A stretch of DNA of 7,281 nucleotides from JBAZWE01 sp041658605 (GTDB taxonomy: Bacteria > Actinomycetota > Thermoleophilia > BMS3ABIN01): contig JBAZZU010000053.1 in the NCBI GenBank assembly GCA_041658605.1, forward strand, positions 1 to 7,281, given 5' to 3'. A program made the translations under genes and the position numbers. Below the pieces are notes generated by a model, which was given only the letters and a program-made list of their open reading frames with translations, had not been told where the DNA came from and searched no databases. Numbering within the stretch: position 1 is the stretch's first letter; every line of letters begins with the position of its first letter. Of the stretch, positions 1-4,485 are shown piece after piece.

Positions 1-12
1 CTGAACAGTAGA

Positions 13-1278
13 TCATTGGCCGTTCCCGGTGACGTAGTGGCTCCAGTCACGCTCAAAATCGCCCCAGCCGATGCCGAGCTCGGAGCGGAAGACCTCGTCC
101 ACGATACGGTCCTGGTTGCCGGTGTCATTTTCCCGGCGCTTGAATTCAGCCATTAGCGACATCACTTTCTCGTTGCCGTACCGCTCTTCGAGATATGCGA
201 CGGCCGTATCCGACTCTTCGTAGGCCAGGGTCGCGGCTTCGGTGGTCAAGAGGGCTGAGAATCCACCGGGCTCATAGAGGTCGCTGAGCCGGGGGCTGAA
301 GGAGCCACCTGCGCGAAGTTTATCCCGGAGAAGCTGCACAGGCTGCATTCCCGCGACGTAATCGGCCAGACCCTCGATCAGGAAAGGCGGCGTACGGGCG
401 CCCTGAAGCGGAAAGAGGGCCACATGGGTGAGCTCGTGGGCCAGCATATCGCTGTTATAACCGTCATCGCCGGAGCTGTTGTAAATCCCGGAGCTGATTA
501 TTATCTCTCCGCCCTGTGCGGCGCCGGAGCCCAGGGAGCGGGCCGCGCCTCCAGCCCAGGTCTGCCATTGCCCGGGGTAAGCGAGGTCAATCTGCTGTTT
601 GTCGTCGTAGACCCTGATGGGGACTTTTGGCAGTTCGGTGCGCGGCAGCGCTTTTTCCAGTTGGGGGAAAGCCGCCTCGGCCTTGTCTCTGACGGCGATG
701 GCCGTCGATTCCTCGGAGGGATGATAAAGGACGATGACGTGGTCACCGGCAAGAACGGCGACCGGCCCGAAATCCTCCAACCCGGCGTTTCTGTTCCTGC
801 CGAGCGCCTGCAGGGAGGCGTCGCCGGAGATCTTCCAGCCGTCATCCCTCCTGACCATCAGAAAAGCGGCCCTCTGGCCGGACGGAAGTTCAGTAAAGCT
901 CTCGCGCAGGGTGCTGGCGATGCTGACTTTCGCGACGGCCGTGTCAGGTGCGGTCTCGCTCTGGCTGCTGACCTCTATTTTGTAATCGGAGAACGGCACC
1001 ACCTCAAGCCGCGAGTACAAATCCTGCTGCTGCTGCAGCCAGGCCGGGTTGCCGGCGTCGATCACCGAGAGGAATTTTTCAAGGTCTTTATCTACCAGCG
1101 CCCGGGCGTAAGTGTTCAGCGCCGTCTGGATGTCGCCGCTGCTGGTGCGCGCGGACTCACCATCGGATGGAGTGGCCCAGCTGACATTCGCGGGGGCGCC
1201 GCAGCCGGAAAGCAGCGGCAGGACCGCGAGTAACAGCAGCGTAAAAAAGGGCATAAATCTTTTCAGGGGAACGGGCAT
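13..1278 (-). CDS. Lipoprotein with NTF2-like region and peptidase-MA-like HExxH metallopeptidase domain
   Basis: Predicted surface lipoprotein of 421 aa, numbered from the ATG at 1278. A basic, hydrophobic signal peptide ends in a lipobox (LLSG before Cys26), so the mature protein should be lipid-anchored outside the membrane. Residues about 49-153 look like an NTF2-like fold: an early helix with ALNTYARALVDKD and a closing strand with DDGWKISGD. The C-terminal half carries the zinc-protease motif HELTH (281-285), followed by LIEGLADY, whose Glu302 is the likely third zinc ligand, as in gluzincins of the peptidase MA type. Substrate unknown. The gene starts 12-15 bp after polX and is probably co-transcribed with it. 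The start is ambiguous: a TTG at 1281 directly precedes the ATG, and an AGGA lies 7 nt from the TTG and 10 nt from the ATG. The active-site motif is intact. The peptidase assignment is firm at the motif level; the NTF2-like call is weaker. Confidence 0.85.
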   Translation of the reverse strand: MPVPLKRFMPFFTLLLLAVLPLLSGCGAPANVSWATPSDGESARTSSGDIQTALNTYARALVDKDLEKFLSVIDAGNPAWLQQQQDLYSRLEVVPFSDYKIEVSSQSETAPDTAVAKVSIASTLRESFTELPSGQRAAFLMVRRDDGWKISGDASLQALGRNRNAGLEDFGPVAVLAGDHVIVLYHPSEESTAIAVRDKAEAAFPQLEKALPRTELPKVPIRVYDDKQQIDLAYPGQWQTWAGGAARSLGSGAAQGGEIIISSGIYNSSGDDGYNSDMLAHELTHVALFPLQGARTPPFLIEGLADYVAGMQPVQLLRDKLRAGGSFSPRLSDLYEPGGFSALLTTEAATLAYEESDTAVAYLEERYGNEKVMSLMAEFKRRENDTGNQDRIVDEVFRSELGIGWGDFERDWSHYVTGNGQ

Positions 1279-1288
1279 CAAGCTTTGA

Positions 1289-1292
1289 TCCT
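1289..1292 (-). promoter_or_regulatory. Ribosome binding site for the metallopeptidase lipoprotein
   Basis: The minus strand reads AGGA here, 7 nt before a TTG (1281) and 10 nt before the adjacent in-frame ATG (1278). Spacing slightly favours TTG and codon preference favours ATG; the two starts differ by one residue. The motif lies just past the polX stop codon (1296-1294), as expected for translation within an operon. Confidence 0.5.
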
Positions 1293-1293
1293 G

Positions 1294-3036
1294 TCAGCTG
1301 TTATTTTTTCCGGCTTTCGGTTTTTCCAGCAGCTTTTCCAGCCGCGAGAGGTTCATTGTATTTAGTACGCTGCCGGGCTCGATCCAGCCCCGGCGGGCGT
1401 TTGCCACACCATAGCGTAGCAGACCCAGCTGGTCGGGATGGTGGGCGTCGCTGTTGATCACGAGCTTCACGCCAGCCGTCTGCGCGGCCCGGGCGTGGAT
1501 GTCCGGGAGGTCGAGGCGCCGGTAGTGTGAGTTGATCTCCAGGGCCGTTCCGGTCCGCGCGGCGATGTCGATGATCCTTCCGATATCGACATCATAGGGG
1601 TCGCGCTCGTTGATCAGCCGGCCGGTCGGATGGCCGATGGCGCGCACATAAGGGTTCTCCATGGCGGCGGTCAGGCGCTCCATGATCTGCTCCCGGCCCT
1701 GGTTGAAGCCCGAATGGATCGATACGGTGACGAAATCCAGCTGTGCCAGTGAATCGTCCGGCAGGTCAAGTGTCCCGTCGGCGCGGACGTCGACCTCGGC
1801 GCTGGCAAAAACGCGGAAGCCATCCATGTCAGCGTTTACGCGCCTGATCTCGAGCAGCTGTTCTTCGAGTTTTTCCGGCGTCAGGCCGTGCACCATCCCC
1901 ATCGACTGTGTATGGTCGGAGACGGCCATGTACCCATGGCCCAGCTGCCGGGCCCGGGTCGCCATCTCCATGATTGTCGCCGAGCCGTCGCTCCAGCTGG
2001 AATGGACATGGAGGTCACCCTTTAAGTCCTTATCCTCGATCAGGTGCGGCAAACCGCCGGTTGCGGCCGCTTCGATCTCGCCGTTGTTCTCGCGCAGCTC
2101 CGGCGGGATGTAATCGAGCCCGAGCAGCCGGTACACCTCCTCCTCGGTGACGCACTTGTGGACTACGCCGCTGTCCGTCTCCTCAACCCCGTACTCGCTG
2201 ACCTTGAGCCCGAGGGATATCGCGAGCTCGCGCAGGGCCACGTTATGTTCCTTTGAGCCCGTGAAATGCTGGAGCAGGTTGCCGAACTGTTCGTCGGGCA
2301 CGACACGCAGGTCTACCTGGATCCCGGTGTGGGTATGGATGGAACATTTGGTGGGACCGCTGCCGATGATATCGGCGACCATGGGAAGCTGGCAGAAAGA
2401 GCCGGTCAGCGCCTCTGGCTCCGTGGCCGTGGCTATGATGTCCACGTCCTTGACCGTCTCTTTCATGCGCCGGACACTCCCTGTATACGTGACATTGTGG
2501 GCCCCGGGTATATTTCTGAGGATCTCGACCGCCTCTTCAGCGAGCGGGAGGACGTCGCCCAGCAACAGCCTGGAGCCTCGTTCCCGCAGCCAGTCGATGC
2601 CCTTGAGGATGTTCTCCGCCGTCTTTGCGCCCATCCCCGGCAGTTCGGCGATCCGGCCGTCGCGCGCGGCCGCTTCAAGGTCTGACAGCGACGACACGCC
2701 CAGTTCTTCCCATACCTTGCGGGCGGTCCGCGGCCCGACGCCCTGGATCTTCTGGATGGCGACAAGGTCGGCGGGGTAAGTATTCAGGTATTCCTCGATC
2801 TCCACCAGTCTGCCGGTGGCGATGAATTCGCCGATCTTGGCGGCTATGCGCTCACCGATGTCGGGAATCCCGGTAAGCTCGCCGCGGGCTGCGGTCTCCT
2901 CGATTGAGAAGTTCGATTCGGCCACCCTTCGCGCGCCCTTGCGGACGGCGATGGTCGCGTACCTGTTAGCCGCGTCCAGCTCCATGAGGTCGGCCAGCAT
3001 ATCAAGTGCCGCCGCTATGTCGGAGTTCGATGTCAT
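1294..3036 (-). CDS. polX: DNA polymerase/3'-5' exonuclease PolX (family X polymerase with PHP domain)
   Basis: Cytoplasmic repair polymerase of 580 aa, a normal length for bacterial PolX (Bacillus subtilis PolX is about 570 aa). Family members fill short gaps in base-excision repair and trim 3' ends. The N-terminal 8-kDa-like domain (about 1-90) includes IPDIGERIAAKIGEF. Helix-hairpin-helix motifs follow at about 97-113 (IQGVGPRTARKV) and 132-147 (LPGMGAKTAENIL). The polymerase palm has GSVRR (186-190), the catalytic pair Asp197 and Asp199 in VKDVDI, Asp242 in VDLR, and the thumb motif FTGSKEHN (258-265). The PHP metal-dependent nuclease domain (about 337-575) retains DLHVHSSWSDG (341-351), SDHTQ (373-377), Glu414, His441, GHPTGR (468-473) and NSDAHH (528-533), so both activities look intact. 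An AGGA sits 11 nt before the ATG. The gene follows the glycosyltransferase by 81 bp and is tightly linked to the downstream lipoprotein gene. Confidence 0.96.
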   Translation of the reverse strand: MTSNSDIAAALDMLADLMELDAANRYATIAVRKGARRVAESNFSIEETAARGELTGIPDIGERIAAKIGEFIATGRLVEIEEYLNTYPADLVAIQKIQGVGPRTARKVWEELGVSSLSDLEAAARDGRIAELPGMGAKTAENILKGIDWLRERGSRLLLGDVLPLAEEAVEILRNIPGAHNVTYTGSVRRMKETVKDVDIIATATEPEALTGSFCQLPMVADIIGSGPTKCSIHTHTGIQVDLRVVPDEQFGNLLQHFTGSKEHNVALRELAISLGLKVSEYGVEETDSGVVHKCVTEEEVYRLLGLDYIPPELRENNGEIEAAATGGLPHLIEDKDLKGDLHVHSSWSDGSATIMEMATRARQLGHGYMAVSDHTQSMGMVHGLTPEKLEEQLLEIRRVNADMDGFRVFASAEVDVRADGTLDLPDDSLAQLDFVTVSIHSGFNQGREQIMERLTAAMENPYVRAIGHPTGRLINERDPYDVDIGRIIDIAARTGTALEINSHYRRLDLPDIHARAAQTAGVKLVINSDAHHPDQLGLLRYGVANARRGWIEPGSVLNTMNLSRLEKLLEKPKAGKNNS

Positions 3037-3047
3037 CGTCTGGCTAT

Positions 3048-3051
3048 TCCT
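3048..3051 (-). promoter_or_regulatory. Possible ribosome binding site for polX
   Basis: The minus strand reads AGGA 11 nt before the polX ATG. Spacing is at the long end of the usual range, so initiation may be modest. No better start with a better motif lies nearby, and the N-terminal sequence after this ATG matches the expected beginning of PolX proteins. Confidence 0.4.
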
Positions 3052-3117
3052 GATGGCGCCGTCTGAATATTCAAGTGGCGATCAGGCCAGGTATACCCCG
3101 ATCCGCCATGATAACTA

Positions 3118-4227
3118 TCAACGTCTGTTTATTACCCGCGCGTAGATATCCCTGGTCTGCTCCGCGGTCCGGTCCCAGCTGAAACCGGACGCCCGCTCGA
3201 ATCCCTTGATTGTGAGTTCCTGCCGCAGGCTGTCGGATGACAGCACCATCTCGAGGGCGCCGGCCATTTCACCGGTCTTGCGGGGGTCCACAAGCACGGC
3301 GGCGTCACCAACGACTTCCGGGATCGATGATTTGCTGGAAGTGATGACCGGCGTGCCGCAGGCCATCGCCTCGAGCGGCGGCAACCCGAAGCCTTCGTAG
3401 AGGGAAGGAAAAAAGAACAGGTCCGCCATCGTATAGATAGCCGGCAGATCGACATCCTGGACAAAACCGGTCAGGACGACGCCGTCCAGATCGAGGCCTT
3501 CGAAAGCTTCGCCCGGGGAGACACGGCAGTAGTCGACTCCCGCAATGACCATCTGGATGTCGGCCCGCACGCGTCTCAGCTGGCCAAACGCCTCGATTGC
3601 CCGGCGGATGTTCTTGCGCGGTTCGGTCGAGCCCACGCAAAAGACAAAACGCTTCGGCAGACGGTAACGCCGCCGCACCGTATCCAGGATTTCCGGGTCG
3701 GTCACCGGTGAAAACTGTTTCGAGACGCCGTTGTGGACGACGCTCACCTTGTCGGGGTCGATGCCGCTCCAGTCACAGAGGTCCTTTTTGGAAAAACCCG
3801 AGACGGTTATTATGTGGTCCGCCTGATTCACTTTCGCCAGCAGTCGCCGCTCGTACATCTTCGCCCTCGCGGGGCTGTAATAATCGTCGGCGAGACGCAC
3901 GAGGATGACGTCGTGCAGGGTCATGACGCAGGGGCAGGGCAGCCGTCCGGGATCGGGCAGTCCCATATCGCGCGGCGAGTGGTAGATGTCGATGCCCCGC
4001 TCCGCGAGCTCCGCGGGCAGCCGATACTCTTTATAGAGGAAGTTGGCCACGCGCTCAGCGTAGGAGATGTCATGGTATGACTCGCCCGCCCCCCGCTGGT
4101 TCCGCCCGAAGAGGATCACGGAATCTCCCATTTGAAGCCGGCGCAGATGCTGGACCAGCTCGTGGGTATATGTGGCAGTCCCGGTTCGGTGGAACAGGAG
4201 AGGCAGGCCTTCGATTCCGATTCTCAT
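3118..4227 (-). CDS. GT4-family glycosyltransferase (GT-B fold)
   Basis: Cytoplasmic or membrane-associated retaining glycosyltransferase of 369 aa. Such enzymes move a sugar from a nucleotide-sugar donor (often GDP-mannose) to a lipid or glycan acceptor; donor and acceptor cannot be read from the sequence. The N-terminal acceptor-side domain begins MRIGIEGLPLLFHRTGTATY and continues with TLHDVI (103-108) and ITVSGFSKKDL (140-150). VVHNGV (163-168) precedes the C-terminal domain, which begins at FVFCVGSTEPRKNIRRAIEAF (194-214). The donor-site EX7E motif is Glu278 to Glu286 in YEGFGLPPLEAMACGTPVI, followed by SIPEVVGDAAVLVDP (301-315). I chose the ATG at 4227 over an in-frame ATG at 4374 because the family N-terminus starts here and AGGA lies 8 nt upstream; the 49-residue extension resembles no family sequence and crosses the likely promoter. 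It is divergent from the cell-wall amidase gene, consistent with but not proof of an envelope-polymer role. Confidence 0.92.
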   Translation of the reverse strand: MRIGIEGLPLLFHRTGTATYTHELVQHLRRLQMGDSVILFGRNQRGAGESYHDISYAERVANFLYKEYRLPAELAERGIDIYHSPRDMGLPDPGRLPCPCVMTLHDVILVRLADDYYSPARAKMYERRLLAKVNQADHIITVSGFSKKDLCDWSGIDPDKVSVVHNGVSKQFSPVTDPEILDTVRRRYRLPKRFVFCVGSTEPRKNIRRAIEAFGQLRRVRADIQMVIAGVDYCRVSPGEAFEGLDLDGVVLTGFVQDVDLPAIYTMADLFFFPSLYEGFGLPPLEAMACGTPVITSSKSSIPEVVGDAAVLVDPRKTGEMAGALEMVLSSDSLRQELTIKGFERASGFSWDRTAEQTRDIYARVINRR

Positions 4228-4235
4228 GGAGTGAA

Positions 4236-4239
4236 TCCT
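4236..4239 (-). promoter_or_regulatory. Ribosome binding site deciding the glycosyltransferase start
   Basis: The minus strand reads AGGA 8 nt before the ATG at 4227. This is good spacing and supports the shorter 369-aa protein over the longer open frame that begins at 4374. Confidence 0.6.
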
Positions 4240-4288
4240 ATAGATATGGAAGGGCAAGTCAAGCTGGAGCCTGGAAGACGAAGGGGGC

Positions 4289-4306
4289 CATACGTCAGTC
4301 ATACGT
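4289..4306. repeat. Perfect 7-bp direct repeat with 4-bp spacer (operator-like)
   Basis: CATACGT occurs at 4289-4295 and again at 4300-4306, separated by CAGT, giving an 11-bp period, about one helical turn. This 7-4-7 layout is the geometry bound by PhoB/OmpR-type response regulators, although the sequence is not the classical Pho box. It lies about 62 bp upstream of the glycosyltransferase start and about 180 bp upstream of the amidase start. The repeat itself is seen; operator function is inferred. Confidence 0.45.
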
Positions 4307-4342
4307 ACCGGCGTGCCTGTAATAATTCTGTAAAAAATGGAT

Positions 4343-4356
4343 ATTGATGCATTAAT
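4343..4356. repeat. 14-bp near-palindrome in the AT-rich pocket
   Basis: ATTGATGCATTAAT is self-complementary except for one mismatched pair (G4346 against T4353), centred on ATGCAT. Dyads of this size are typical of dimeric repressor sites, but an AT-rich promoter region can produce them by chance. Confidence 0.3.
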
Positions 4357-4448
4357 TCGAAGGATATGTGTCATATTGGAAGAACATCGATTAAGCAGGG
4401 CCCGGTCCGGCTGGGTTGGAATTCCGTGGCCCTCGAATTTCGTTCAGG

Positions 4449-4454
4449 TACAAT
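4449..4454 (+). promoter_or_regulatory. Possible -10 element for the amidase gene
   Basis: TACAAT differs from the sigma-70-type -10 consensus at one position. It would place the transcription start roughly 25 nt before the ATG at 4486. No good -35 hexamer is seen 16-18 bp upstream and no TGn extension is present, so the call depends on the hexamer and its position alone. Confidence 0.3.
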
Positions 4455-4474
4455 ACAGGCAGGCATTACGCTTT

Positions 4475-4481
4475 AAAGGGG
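4475..4481 (+). promoter_or_regulatory. Ribosome binding site for the amidase/LGFP protein
   Basis: AAAGGGG is a purine-rich Shine-Dalgarno-like run ending 4 nt before the ATG at 4486. The following residues form a basic, then hydrophobic, membrane-targeting segment, which supports this start. Confidence 0.55.
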
Positions 4482-4485
4482 TAAG

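Larger units (their letters stand above)
4228..4485. other. Divergent intergenic region with candidate control sites
   Basis: This 258-bp stretch separates the divergent glycosyltransferase and amidase genes and must hold both 5' control regions unless transcription enters from elsewhere. It contains an AT-rich pocket at about 4319-4380 that contrasts with the GC-rich coding sequence, a 7-4-7 direct repeat (4289-4306), a 14-bp near-palindrome (4343-4356), a perfect 8-bp palindrome GGAATTCC (4418-4425), and a TACAAT hexamer (4449-4454). I found no convincing gene, RNA or terminator hairpin in it. Confidence 0.7.

Noticed and set aside
424..1233. 269-codon plus-strand open frame opposite the metallopeptidase lipoprotein gene
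   Set aside because: It lies antisense to a gene with a lipobox and HELTH motif, has no recognisable domain, and is the kind of long shadow frame common in GC-rich DNA.
3037..3117. Possible terminator between the glycosyltransferase and polX
   Set aside because: The 81-bp gap contains a GGCGCC palindrome but no stable stem followed by a T-run on the minus strand, so read-through cannot be excluded and no terminator is called.
4228..4374. 49-residue N-terminal extension of the glycosyltransferase from the ATG at 4374
   Set aside because: The extension is unlike any GT4 N-terminus and runs through the AT-rich control region, and a good Shine-Dalgarno precedes the internal ATG at 4227.
4418..4425. 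GGAATTCC perfect palindrome as an operator
   Set aside because: Only 8 bp with no extension or second copy nearby; too short to support a binding site.
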